A DNA stretch of 64,000 nucleotides. Source: Malachius bipustulatus (taxonomy: Eukaryota > Arthropoda > Insecta > Coleoptera > Melyridae). Shown here in pieces: positions 54,510 to 64,000 of this stretch. Below the pieces are notes generated by a model, which saw only the letters and a program-made list of their open reading frames with translations, made no database searches and was not told the DNA's origin. The stretch is from positions 7,440,001 to 7,504,000 of the forward strand of contig OU342630.1 of the NCBI GenBank assembly GCA_910589415.1, given 5' to 3'. Every line of letters starts with the position of its first letter. The stretch's first letter is position 1. Made by a program: the position numbers and the translations under genes.

Positions 54510-55800
54510 GGATTTCAACAAAGCTTCAAATTTAATCACACCGAAATAAAATCACAGCTCCAAGCAGGATATGAAAAAAAACTAAATCAACTTCTTAAAA
54601 CACACTTGAACTCGGGAAATCTATTTAAAGCCATTAACACTTACGCGATCCCCATTCTCACCCACTCCTTTGGAATCATCAAATGGTCGACCACAGACCC
54701 GGAAAACATTAACATACGAACAAGAACTGCCCTAACGAAAAATAGAATACTGCACCCCAACTCATGTAAGGAAAGATTCAACATAAACAGAAAAGAAGGA
54801 GGAAGAGGAATAATAGACCTACATTCACTACATGGCAAACAATTGAATTCACTGCAGACATACTTCCGTTCAAAAGAACACAAGCTACACAAAGCAATAG
54901 TGCATACAGACAAGAACTACACACCGCTGAATCTTCATTCACAAACACCAACTGATCAACATCCAAGAACAGTCGAACAAAAAAAAAAGAGATATGATCC
55001 TCTACATGGCTCTACATGGCAGACACTACAATCAAGTCAATAACTCCAACATTAACAAAAAGCTGTCGTATAGATTTTTGGAAAACGGCCTTCTCTTTCC
55101 TGAAACCGAAGGCTTTCTTCTTGCCATTCAGGACCAAGTAATTGCCACCAATAACTACAGAAAGCACATATTAAAAGATGCAACAATAGTCAGTGACGCA
55201 TGTAGAAAATGCCAACAATTTCCAGAGACAATAGATCACATCACCTCTGGCTGCAAGCTCCTTGCAGGAACTGCATATACTGATAGACACAACACAGTAG
55301 CAAAATAATGCATCAAGATATTGAACTCCATTAAAATCTTCATGCAGACTCTCACCGTACTAAAAATACACACCGCAAACAATACTGGAAAATCAGGATC
55401 ACAAATTATATTGGGACCTCACCATCCAAACTGATAAAACAATCATGCACAATAGGCCAGATATCACGCTTATAAATAAAAAAGAACACGTAACATTCAT
55501 CATTGACATCGCAGTTCCATCAGACTCCAATATAACAAATAAATACGCAGAAAAAAAACCAAACATAAATCATTAGAAGTTGAAACATAGAAGTTGAAAG
55601 GATATGGAAATAGAAGTCGGTTTACATCTTATCCTTTATAATATCAGTAACCGGAATCACGCCGCATACATTCATACAACGTCTCACACAACTCCAGCTG
55701 CCACACTACATACATACACAGGCGTAAAAAGCAACGATACTTCAAACATGCAACATCACTCGAAACTTCCTAAATCAAAGATAATGAAATCTGTGTAGAC
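54510..55800 (+). pseudogene. 3' half of an RLE-type non-LTR retrotransposon
   Basis: The part 54510-55043 follows the post-RT region of restriction-like-endonuclease elements: KYLGFQQSF, LFKAINTYAIPILTHSFG, RTRTALTKNRILHPNSC and RKEGGRGIIDL. After a frame change, 54994-55308 has FLENGLLFPETEGFLLAIQD and then CRKCQQFPETIDHITSGC, the C-x2-C-x8-H-x4-C finger that precedes the endonuclease. Further frame changes lead to HNRPDITLINKK and FIIDIAVP, the RPD...D catalytic step, and a final part near 55600-55780. RT catalytic motifs and all upstream sequence are missing. Similar proteins occur in R2/R4/NeSL-like elements; I cannot fix the clade. Confidence 0.8.
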
Positions 55801-55861
55801 TTTGCCTGAGCCCGTCTGCATGGATAATTTCACCAGCTATGATGCTGAGAATGCCGAGAAT

Positions 55862-55930
55862 GAATCGAATAATAATAATAATAGCTTTATTTGCCCAACA
55901 GATTACAGTAATCCAATAATTATATTATTG
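55862..55930 (-). repeat. 3' tail of a minus-strand non-LTR element
   Basis: Read on the minus strand, GGGCAAATAAAGCTATTATT ends in (ATT)n at 55866, matching the style of the tail at 17190-17216. Only a stub is left, or the (AAT)n run is shared with the 3' end of the RLE element. Confidence 0.45.
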
Positions 55931-56026
55931 ACAAGTATTCAAAAAACTTGACAAAGAATACAAAAATACCTAGATACTATAAATGTAACAAAAGCAACAA
56001 CAAAAACGAAAAGTCATACCCACATC

Positions 56027-57040
56027 TACAGGGTGATTCAGGTTTTATCTTGTTAACTTCAAGGAACTATAGAGAATCGCAAAATAATATTAGTTTGCTT
56101 TATGAACTAATTCGGGAAATGCTTTGTTAAGAAAATACAGGGTGTTAAAATTAAAAAAAAAATTCGTATTTTTGAAATACATATAAAAAAATTGGCTGAT
56201 TGAAATAATTTGCAATTTTGAACAGTAGTTGTTCTGATTGAAGTACATGATTTGATACTTTAATATTTGATACTTTAATACTTTAATACTTTAATATTTG
56301 ATAATGATTTTTGATGAAAAATTCTTCACTCCATTGGCAGAGACGTGTTGTTACATTTTTTATTAAATAATGTCTACGCCACTGACCTTAATGCAAATTG
56401 GTTATTTATGGTAAATACCTTGTTTTGTTTAGAGGAGAAAAGTCATTCTACGTTTTTGTCGTAGGACGCACTGTTTTCAAGATATTCCACAATGTTGGCA
56501 CTCATGCAAGCTTTTTGTAATGCAATACGGTTCAATAACGATCACAAAAATGATTAACTTCTGGAAAAACTCAATAGCACTGATTTTTTTGATTGATTGG
56601 TTTGTCATCTATGAGCTGTCAAAGTTGATTAAAAAAATTTTTTTTGCCAATTTTCAACGCGCCTGTAGCGGCTATTTTGGAAGATTTCGCGATCGCATTT
56701 TGTCGTTTCGGTTGCTGAGGAAATACCCTATCGACGAAAAACAATCTTCAATTCAAAGCATTCACCGTTCAGGAAAAAATGGCCGAGCAAATTTTTTTTC
56801 TTCAAAAATGAAAAAAAAAATCAAACGGTTATTAAAAATTTCAGAACGGTACATTTGAATCGTAACGAGTCTCGAACCAAAGGCCGTTTTTCGCTTACGC
56901 TCATAGTATCGGAGAAAATGGCGTTCGAATATCTAATTATGCAGAAAATACGTAAACGCGACCAAGGAAAATAATTTTGAATGATTCGAAAAATCAGGAT
57001 GGAGTTTTTTTTTTAATTTTGACGAAACGAAGAGATTATT
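56027..57040. repeat. Dispersed repeat, CAGGGTG-containing
   Basis: TACAGGGTG occurs at 56027 and 56136. The stretch 56330-56500 matches 34200-34350 (TTTTTGTCGTAGGACGCA, CAAGATATTCCA). An open frame at 56520-56858 is basic and low-complexity and has no known domain. Confidence 0.5.
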
Positions 57041-57049
57041 TGTGTTCTC

Positions 57050-57560
57050 GGGCGCTCCGGACTTGACAACTGTCAGGACGATGGGTGAAATACCCGACTC
57101 CCATTCGACAGGCTATTAATTGTCTTTATACTCATTAGAACTACCTACCTACGGCGTTGTTATGATCGTTTGAGTATACTTTGGCTTTTTTAATATGCAT
57201 ATTTGATGTCAGTACGCATGTCAACCCATAATACGCTTTGGAGTTTCGCTGGGAGCCTTTTATTTCTCTTGATAGATGTCGCTCTTTCTTGAGGTCACTG
57301 GTAACCGGTGGAATTCCAATCCATAAGAGAGTGTCGATTCATACAGCGATTCATATCCTTCCGGATTCCAATATAGTACACTGACGAGGTCTAATGAGAC
57401 CGAAACGGCCGTCCGTGCTTTTGGTAATCTGGTTGGATGTGTGTTGCTGTCTGAGTCGAAACTCTTTATTTTGGTTCTCGGGCGCTCCAGACTTAACAAC
57501 TGTCAGGACGATGGGTGAAATACCCGACTCCAATTCGAAAGGAATTGTCTTTATAAGGTG
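57050..57560 (+). repeat. Tandem hammerhead-bearing units, copy B
   Basis: The block GTTCTCGGGCGCTCC...GACTTGACAACTGTCAGGAC...GGGTGAAATACCCGACTCC occurs at 57054 and again at 57474, giving a period of 420 bp. Between them lie CTACCTACCTACGGCGTTGT (57145-57165), about 190 bp of unit-specific sequence, and one hammerhead. The first unit is cut just downstream of where its own ribozyme should be. Another short piece, CTCATTAGACCTACGGTG, occurs at 58402. Tandem organisation with a ribozyme per unit is the layout of Penelope-like pLTRs, retrozymes or hammerhead satellites. Confidence 0.8.
57375..57419 (+). ncRNA. Type I hammerhead ribozyme motif, copy B
   Basis: CTGACGA at 57381, stem II GGTCT-AATG-AGACC, GAA, stem III AC-GGCC-GT and the cleavage C at 57413 are identical to copy A. 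Stem I keeps five pairs (AGTAC/GTGCT), but the pair next to the core is A-C (57380/57414), which should weaken cleavage. Confidence 0.8.
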
Positions 57561-57690
57561 CGTTCGGCTATTGACTCTATTTGCTCTATTCACTCCAAAC
57601 CAGTTCGGGTATACGTTATGGAGTGAATGGAGTGAACGGAACACCGTTCGGCTATTGGTGAATGGAGTGAATAGAGTTAACTCCACAAGC
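57556..57690. repeat. Inverted repeat around GTTCGGCTATTG
   Basis: GACTCTATTTGCTCTATTCACTCC and GGAGTGAATAGAG pair, while GCGTTCGGCTATTG and CCGTTCGGCTATTG are direct copies 90 bp apart. It probably represents a small MITE with internal duplication. Confidence 0.5.
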
Positions 57691-58297
57691 CCTACCTCGT
57701 TCAAGTAGAACTTTTGCTCTTTTTTTTAGTTAGTTTGTTTATCTTAACCTAAAAACTGTGTGTGTTTAAATAAAAAATATTTATTGGGCAACAAAATGGA
57801 AATGAATAGTGAACAGCTCTATTGCCTTTTCTATCAAGTTTTTAAACGTCGTTTTTGTCATTCTAAAATGTTGCAGAAATGTGATATCTCTCATGCGTGG
57901 TATAATGTTTTCCGCATAATTCGGTATTTTTTCTATCACATTTTCGTCACCACTCACCACTATCAGAAGAATCTGAGCTAAAATATATTTCCTTTGCGTA
58001 ATTAAGTACCGCCACTATTGGATTCATGGTTTTGTTTATAGGTATAGATTATTTTGTTGTCTAACTTGGTCTTGATGTTTTAAATTTTAATTTAATGAAT
58101 ACAAAGATCAATACTATTTATCAATCAATATTATAAGTTGAAAAGTGAATGCTATTATACTACTTGACAAAAATAAACAATAAACTGGATAAACGATTGT
58201 TCTGAGCGTGAGCATGTATAATTATTTAAATTTAAAAAAAATCGTCATAACCTTGCAACTAGACGATTGGACAGTTGACATTACTGTTGACAGCTAT

Positions 58298-58392
58298 CGA
58301 GCGTTCGGGTTAAAACTGTTCCATGTACTGCGGGTGTACCCGCAAAGTTCTCACTCCTGTTCTGTTCTAACTCCGGACCTAATACCCGAACG
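58298..58392. mobile_element. 95-bp MITE flanked by CAGCTAT
   Basis: CGTTCGGGT and ACCCGAACG are the inverted ends, with an inner palindrome TGCGGGTGTACCCGCA. CAGCTAT lies at 58291-58297 and 58393-58399, a likely 7-bp target duplication, though four bases separate it from the left inverted end. Confidence 0.6.
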
Positions 58393-58454
58393 CAGCTATA
58401 CTCATTAGACCTACGGTGTTGTTATGAAACGAAGAGACTCTAAGCTACGACACT

Positions 58455-58760
58455 GACAGTTGTCAAATATCAAGTCTGACATCGCATTTATTTAAATTAA
58501 TGACATTGGCTTGAGTTCAGATAATGCGGAAGGCTCGGCTATATGCGGCGCGAACCGCGAAAATTTTTGACAGCTGTCAAACGTCAAATTCGACATGTGA
58601 AATCTGAAGTTCAAGTCCCACGATAAGTTGTGCTACATGCCGCGCGAAGCTCGAAATTTTTTGACAGCTGTCAAATGTCAAATCTGAGACAGCTGTCAAA
58701 CATGTCAGTTGTCAAACATGTAAAATCTTAAGTTCAGGTCATGCGGACAGTACGGCTATA
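58455..58760. repeat. Tandem units rich in TGACAGCTGTCA palindromes
   Basis: Five copies of TGACAG(C/T)TGTCAAA-type text occur here. The blocks 58530-58618 and 58625-58745 are diverged tandem units (GCGCGAA...CGAAAATTTTTGACAGC, CTGAAGTTCA/CTTAAGTTCAGG). CAGCTG is an E-box core, but origin as a repeat is more likely than a regulatory role. Confidence 0.6.
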
Positions 58761-59050
58761 CGCGTAGTTAAGTGCTGCAAGGCCGTACTTAATTTTTCAA
58801 GTCTCTATCGCTTTTTTCAAAAAGTTTACCTGTCTGTATGCATTTTATTCAAAGTTTACTACCATAATTTTCTAAAACTACATGAAAAATGCTACATTGC
58901 GCTTACAAAAATTACTTGCCACTATTAAACTGAATCGAGAATAAAATAAAAGCTTCGTAATTTTAATGACAACAAACACATATAAGCGTATAAGTAACAC
59001 AATTTAACACATTAATATATAAACAAATAAGTACATAAGCAGAATGGAAA
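58761..59050. other. No recognised feature
   Basis: AT-rich sequence separating the tandem units from the transposase fragment. Confidence 0.4.
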
Positions 59051-59058
59051 GAAAAATA

Positions 59059-59425
59059 TCAACACAAATGTTGGGAAGAAAAACGACTCGAAAAACTACA
59101 ATTCAGATAATGTTCAAACAGGCCACCATCAAACTCGACACATTTTCTTGACCTTTCCAGTATATTTTCGGTTGCCCTGCGCATCACTTCAGGGTTTCGT
59201 CTTATTTGATTAGCTGTCGCGATAATTCTGCGCCTCAGCTCTTCAATAATTGTGCCCACTCCATCTTTATATAAGATGGCTTTCATGTACCAATGCAAGA
59301 AATCTAGAATCCAGGTCAGGCGACCTGAGGGCTAAGCATATGGACCTCCACGACCTATCCACCGGTTGGGATACATTACAGTCATGAAAGACATGAAAGT
59401 ACATGAAAACATTGAAAACCACCGC
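59059..59425 (-). pseudogene. Tc1/mariner-like transposase C-terminus
   Basis: On the minus strand a frame-broken segment with GRGGPYA, P...LT..LDF and then an open stretch YMKAILYKDGVG, IEELRRRIIATANQIRR, RSRKCVEFDGGLFEHYL follows the C-terminal pattern of DDE_3/IS630-type transposases: the P-R-S-P-D-L-T-P-x-D-F step holding the last catalytic Asp, then W..K..VY, and a final C......G..FEH. The catalytic step carries a stop and a shift. It may be the same family as the fragment at 1640-2020. Confidence 0.65.
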
Positions 59426-59734
59426 ATATGAGGATGAAGGATGTATGGATGTAAGGATATAATATGAAGGACGCATACAGGACAATCATGTTTCCGTAAG
59501 TGCTAGAATATGGTAATCACAAACAGATGCAGAGGCCAAACATTCCTTGAAGCCGTTTCCCTTCCCCTTTCCGCGTTTCTCACTACCATTACTCTTACCC
59601 AGTGGCTTGTCTTAAAATAAAATAAAATCTCCACTTACCTTGACTAGAAGGACATACCAGATTTAAAATGTAAGTATCAAAACACGAAAAAAAAATTAAA
59701 AATTTAAAATAAATTTAGTAGTTATTTAAACATA

Positions 59735-60215
59735 TACAGGGTGATTCACAGTCGATGGTAGGTACCTTAGACGTTTACGGGAAACGAGTCATTGGATTTT
59801 TCTGAAAATTTAGTCACTTGAATAATTTTGGCTCTGCTCTATCGATCTAAAGTATTTTCGGCATTGCGACGTTGCCGCTTATTTCGAAAAATTGCAACAA
59901 CGTTGATATTTTAAATGAGACACCCTGTAATATTATTACATTTTTAGATTGTCTGAAAAAATTCAGTAAGAATGGTTTACACAGTTTGAGTTCAAATTGA
60001 ATAGCTTCTGAGTTATAAACAAGAGAAAATCGCCATTTTCCATTTTCGTAGCAGCTTACAATGAATACGGCTCAAGAAAGCAGAAAACGGTTTACATGTC
60101 CTGTCTTAATTTTTCACGTGGGGATTTTTTTTTTTCACGTGAATTTTTCACAATATTCACGTGGGGATGAAATTGTTATACAAGGTGATGAAAAATCTGG
60201 TTGTCATTAACCTGT
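59735..60215. mobile_element. CAGGGTG foldback element, left half
   Basis: It starts TACAGGGTGATTCACAGTCG and continues with GAGACACCCTGTAATATT, TTATAAACAAGAGAAAATCGC, ATACGGCTCAAGAAAG and ACAAGGTGATGAAAAATCTG, the order of the left arm of the complete copies. The right arm is missing; a CACGTG-rich duplication lies near 60115-60170. Confidence 0.7.
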
Positions 60216-60239
60216 TGTGATAAATGTTGCAGGAGTGAG

Positions 60240-61225
60240 AAACTTACTCAAAGTAAATTAATACCCCCGTTTAGGATGGCCCGCAGTAACTCCAAAAAGT
60301 TTTCTAACTAAAATTAAATTGAATCAAAATATTTGGTTAAATCGTTCTCTTTATCAAAAATTAATTTTAAAATAGTTGACCAATTTTTCTGAGTTGAGAG
60401 TGGAAAAAAATAAAAAACTGAGAATAAATTGAATAAATACGATTTTATTTAAAAATATGAATAAGCATCATCATTAACTTACATTAATTCACAATAAAAT
60501 ATATCGAAAAAATGCTTAAGTATCATATTATCTTAGAATAGGAGATTTAAAAACCTGAAGTCATGTCATTATTACTAAACTCCAGTACCTACTTGGTTCT
60601 AGTAACTCGAACCAGTTACTGGCATCGTGTAAAACCGCCTTAAAGCTACCTTTTTACATCAAGTACTTGAAAAAACTTTCAAAAATAATCAACAATCATC
60701 ATACCTAAATATCAGTTACAAATATCAATTCCCTATAATATTTAAATCATAACTTGAACTTGAAAATTTTTCAATAATCTTGAAATCCTATTTAAAATCG
60801 AAAGTTAAATATTATTGTTTCATTATATATCACCTCAATAATTACTTCTAAATTGAATTTTAATGGTCTAAAAACTTGTTATTATAAAATCAGGATTTCT
60901 CAAAAAATATCTTAAAGAAAAATTCAATATAGAAATATAATTTTAAACTTCAGAGCTGATAAGTAATTTGGTAATTAAATTTTTTTTTTGTTTCTTTATC
61001 TCGGAAGAATTCTGAGAAGAAATAAAAAGAAAGAAAGAATTCACCACTATCGCCGATAAGTACTGGTCGCTCTCCCAGAGCTAACTTGGAAATCTCAAAT
61101 ATTTTCTATCACCTTGAGAGTTTCAATTCCCAGGGAGAAGAAGAATAATCCAAAAGAACCAAAGAAAAACTCGTAAAAGAGAAAAACACTGTCATGTATA
61201 ACATGAAACAAAGAAAACTTTACTA
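60240..61225. other. AT-rich sequence without recognised gene
   Basis: No open frame, repeat boundary or structured element could be supported. Confidence 0.5.
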
Positions 61226-62080
61226 TACAGGGTGATTGATTGAAACGCCACATTAGAAAAAATTCGACTTCCAAATGATCTAGGCATCTGAAATTTGGAA
61301 CTTTGGCAACATACCTAAAAACGAGTCAAAATGAAATATTACCAAGATGGCAGCACATTTAAAAATGGTGAAAGCAATGGCCATCTTTGTTTTTTTAAAT
61401 AGGACACCCTATATTTTATTGCATTTTCAAATTGTCTGAGAAAATGTAATAACAATAATGTTTATAGTTGCATTTTAAATTGAGTAGGCTATGAGTTATA
61501 AACAAGTGAAAATCGCAATTTTCCAACTTTAAACCCATTTACCACAAAAACGGCCCATAATATCAAAAAACGGCTTACATGTTCCTATCTTAACTTTTTA
61601 TAAGGCATCCAATTATGCAGTTGAAATGTTTATACAAGGTGGTGAAAATTATCAGATTTTTCATCACCCTGCATAAACATTTAAACTATACAGTAGGATA
61701 CCAGATAAAAAATTAAGATAGGGACATGTAAGCCGTTTTCTGATATCTTTAGCCGTTTTCGTGGTAAATGGGTTTAAAGTTGGAAAATTGCGATTTTCAC
61801 TTGTTTATAACTCAGAGCCTACTCAATTTAAAATGCAACTATAAACAATATTGTTATTACATTTTCTCAGACAATCTGAAAATGCAATAAAATATAGGGT
61901 GTCCCATTTAAAAAAACAAAGATGGCCATTGCTTTCGCCATTTTTAAATGTGCTGCCATCTTGGTAATATTTCATTTTGACTCGTTATTAGGTATGTTGC
62001 CTAAGTTCCAAATTTCAGATGCCTAGATCATTTGAAAGTCGAATTTTTTCTAATGTGGCGTTTCAATCAATCACCCTGTA
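61226..62080. mobile_element. CAGGGTG foldback element, complete, 855 bp
   Basis: TACAGGGTGATTGATTGAAA pairs with TTTCAATCAATCACCCTGTA. The arms pair almost base for base for about 410 bp: GCCACATTAGAAAAAATTCG, TTACCAAGATGGC, TTTTTTTAAAT, ACATTTTCTCAGACAAT. Internal boundary motifs are present as in the 26922 copy (AGGACACCCTATATTTT, CAAGGTGGTG...CATCACCCTGCATA and ATAGGGTGTCCC). Edges read TATACAGGG and CCCTGTATA. It is the best copy for defining the family, and it closely resembles the truncated one at 9175-9730. Confidence 0.9.
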
Positions 62081-62269
62081 TATACCGATTTATTGACATT
62101 AGAAATCTACTTACGTGTGGAAGATACTTCCAGTTCAATTCTACATGATGAGGAAGCCTCACTCTTCCACCGGGGTTTCATTTAGATGTTAACACCACAT
62201 TATGTAAAACAGAAACACTGAACAAAGGAACGAAACTGAAGCAGGACCTCGTGCTGCTTCTTGTTCGAA

Positions 62270-62420
62270 AGCTAAAATCAAAACGCTCTGTTCCTTGACC
62301 AGCGAGCCGTGAGCGGGCTCATTTGCACTGGCTGTCTCTCTCCCGCATAGGCTCTCAACCAATCAGAGAGTCTTATTTAAAAAGTCATCTGACTTCCACT
62401 GCTGCACCATTTTCCATTTG
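62270..62420 (+). promoter_or_regulatory. Possible promoter-like block
   Basis: CAACCAATCAGAGAG is a CCAAT-type box and TATTTAAAAAG, 10 bp after it, a TATA-like string; the block is richer in G and C than its surroundings. No gene follows on the plus strand, so this may be a fossil LTR or UTR instead. Confidence 0.25.
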
Positions 62421-62538
62421 TCGCTTTTATCCTGGATTCAACCTTACCTGTCTTTTAAAACTGATTCACCTACGTTCTTAATTTAACGTTCTAGGGGAAA
62501 ACGCACATTCCGCCAACTGCTCGAGTTTTAGACAGGCA

Positions 62539-63510
62539 CTAATAATGTAAGTAGCTCTCTGGCGTAGGTATTTCAGCGCCTAGGCACAGGAACCGGGACC
62601 TAGCTAGTCCTTCACAATGGCAGAGAAAGTGCTCCGCCGTATCCTCGTCTTCGAGGCAGAAGCGGCATTCGCCGTCGTCTGCCCCTCCGACCCTGGTTAA
62701 GTGTTTGCGGAGTCGACAGTGTCCTGTGAACAGGCTTACCGGCCTACCGTTATCCTCAGTCTGGTACGACTGAGGCCTAGTAGGTTTGTCGTACCCACGT
62801 GCGAGGGTTCTTTGATGAACTTCTTTGCATGCCTCTGCCACAGCATAGACTAATATTCTGTGCCTCTGCCCTGTGGATCTGTCCCATTTGTCCAGAGTTT
62901 CTGAGAGCATCCACTCTTTTATGGTGCTTCTCTTGTTTTTTTTTTCACCCCGCAGTAGGGTTCGGGTACGATGGGGGCAGTCTATGATCCCTTGTGGGCC
63001 AGTGTCTCCGCCTTCTCGTTACCCTCTAGCCCTGAGTGTCCTGGTATCCATACCAGAGTGACGTTGTTGGTGTCAGATATGTCCTCCAGGGCATTCCTGC
63101 AGTCCATCACGTTCCGTTATGTGATTACTGGCGAGGCCATAGTGCCTTTAAGGCAGCGTGGCTGTAAGTACAGATCGCTATTCTTGTGTGAGTCAAGAAG
63201 CCCTCTAATTTCGTTAACACAATACTCGATAGCAACCGTCTCGGCCTGAAACACCGTGGCGTATCGGTCAAGACTGATCGCCATTTTAACTTGTTTTGGA
63301 TTTTAACTTGAAGAGGATGTGGAATTTTTTGTTGAAGCAGAACTGAGGTGGTATCTCGTCACTAGGCATACCCAGGATGGGATCTGCCTGGATGGACTCT
63401 CTCAGTTCTTGTTGGGTAGATCCATGTCTCGGTATAACCGGTGATTGTCCTGTCATGAGTCTGCAGATTGTTTGCTTCGCTTTACCTTGTAGTACATACA
63501 TGTACATGTG
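62539..63510 (-). pseudogene. RNase H-bearing non-LTR ORF2, C-terminal part
   Basis: Right to left: RLMTGQSPVIPRHGSTQQEL (end of the RT-RNase H linker), then MAISLDRYATVFQAETVAIE, LVWIPGHSGLEGNEKAETLA and, in an open stretch 62910-62539, SLFTGHCRLRKHLTRVGG with CRFCLEDEDTAEHFLCHC. This is the order seen in I/Jockey-related ORF2 proteins with RNase H. The last catalytic Asp of RNase H (GNExAD) is Glu here, an in-frame stop follows a few codons later, and the TDGS motif is missing. The element is cut upstream near 63510. It is homologous at its end to the fragments at 18.0-18.6 and 36.2 kb. Confidence 0.8.
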
Positions 63511-63609
63511 TAATGGTGGAAGATTGAGGAAAGCCTCTAGTGCTGCTACAGGAACAGAAGTAGCTTTACAATCTTATAATAATAATGTTAATAGAGCGGT
63601 GAATTTTAT

Positions 63610-63836
63610 AAATTCATGAATAACTTTTCGGGACTATTCTTACGCTCTAGCTTAGGGCTTCCTGAAGCAGGCCAACACACAGAGCCATCCAGTCATCTCG
63701 TCTTTTTATAACCTCATCAGTACAGCACATCGAGAAATACAAGGGGATGTATGCTAAGTCAGCCCAGGAAGCCAGCTCTTATATGGGAAATCGACACGGA
63801 CACGTTAAATAGCCCTGAAAAGTTATTCATGAATTT
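63610..63836. mobile_element. MITE, ~27-bp inverted ends
   Basis: AAATTCATGAATAACTTTTC (63610) and GAAAAGTTATTCATGAATTT (63815) are inverted, continuing to GGGACTATT / AATAGCCC. The interior is GC-richer than its flanks and non-coding. Confidence 0.75.
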
Positions 63837-64000
63837 ACGATCTTAACAAAGTGTTAATTTAACATTTTTCTTTAAAATTTATATGGAAGCCAATAATTGC
63901 AATTTTAGAATTAACCATTGAAATCTCTATACTGCGTTTGCCAACGCACCTTCCGGTATACACGGTGTTGAAAAAGCCTTGGTACCCGTACCCATCAATA

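Noticed and set aside
57260..57704. Minus-strand frames across the hammerhead unit
   Set aside because: The frame is not conserved between copies A and B, so the unit is better regarded as non-coding.
58291..58399. Confident 7-bp target duplication around the 95-bp MITE
   Set aside because: CAGCTAT occurs on both sides but is offset by four bases from the left inverted end, so the boundary is not proven.
1..64000. CRISPR arrays, bacterial operons or rRNA genes
   Set aside because: No regularly spaced identical repeats with unique spacers, no Shine-Dalgarno-linked gene strings and no rRNA-like sequence; the content is eukaryotic repeats.

Overview
The window looks like eukaryotic, probably insect, intergenic or intronic DNA. 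It is strongly AT-rich, has no operon structure, carries many short TACCTA/TAGGTA tracts, and is packed with arthropod-type transposable-element relics. I could not fix the order. No long intact host gene is visible. The best host-gene candidates are a 24-codon first exon at 3369-3440 (minus), a possible 152-nt internal exon at 23856-24007 (minus), and a two-exon SAM-like gene or pseudogene at 38211-38776 (plus) downstream of a CpG-rich block.

Layout. 1.1-2.7 kb: a foldback DNA transposon with a broken IS630/Tc1-mariner-like transposase. 2.8-15.5 kb: short non-autonomous DNA elements, including three copies of one ~550-bp MITE and several palindromic elements bounded by TACAGGGTG. 16-18.6 kb: the 3' end of a CR1/Jockey-type non-LTR element, then a deletion derivative of an RNase H-bearing non-LTR element. 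19.5-22.4 kb: another foldback, two tandem LTR-like repeats and an RNase H fragment. 24.4-25.4 kb: Ty1/copia pol relic (minus). 25.4-29.7 kb: a nearly full-length PHD-finger/APE-type non-LTR element, interrupted by an 851-bp foldback and by a piece of a hammerhead-ribozyme repeat. 32.4-33.7 kb: deleted Ty3/gypsy. 36 kb: RNase H-type fragment. 40-41.1 kb: BEL/Pao integrase region (minus). 41.7-43.1 kb: 5' end of a non-LTR element with a DUF4780-like ORF1 (minus). 44.7-47.3 kb: a non-LTR insertion with an uninterrupted 527-codon RT frame, flanked by ~75-bp direct repeats. 47.4-49.4 kb: deleted Ty3/gypsy with a repetitive 3' tail. 54.5-55.8 kb: 3' half of a restriction-like-endonuclease non-LTR element. 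57.0-58.5 kb: tandem hammerhead-bearing ~420-bp units. 59-62 kb: transposase C-terminus and two foldback copies. 62.5-63.5 kb: RNase H-type element (minus).

The genes do not form a pathway; the window is best read as layers of nested insertions. The most interesting signals are (1) a type I hammerhead ribozyme motif with near-complete secondary structure in a ~420-bp repeat family, (2) a family of ~690-855-bp palindromes of which the best copies carry six alternating TACAGGGTG/CACCCTGTA boundaries, and (3) a retrotransposon insertion with unusually long flanking direct repeats. All family assignments come from reading motifs by eye; no database search was possible.
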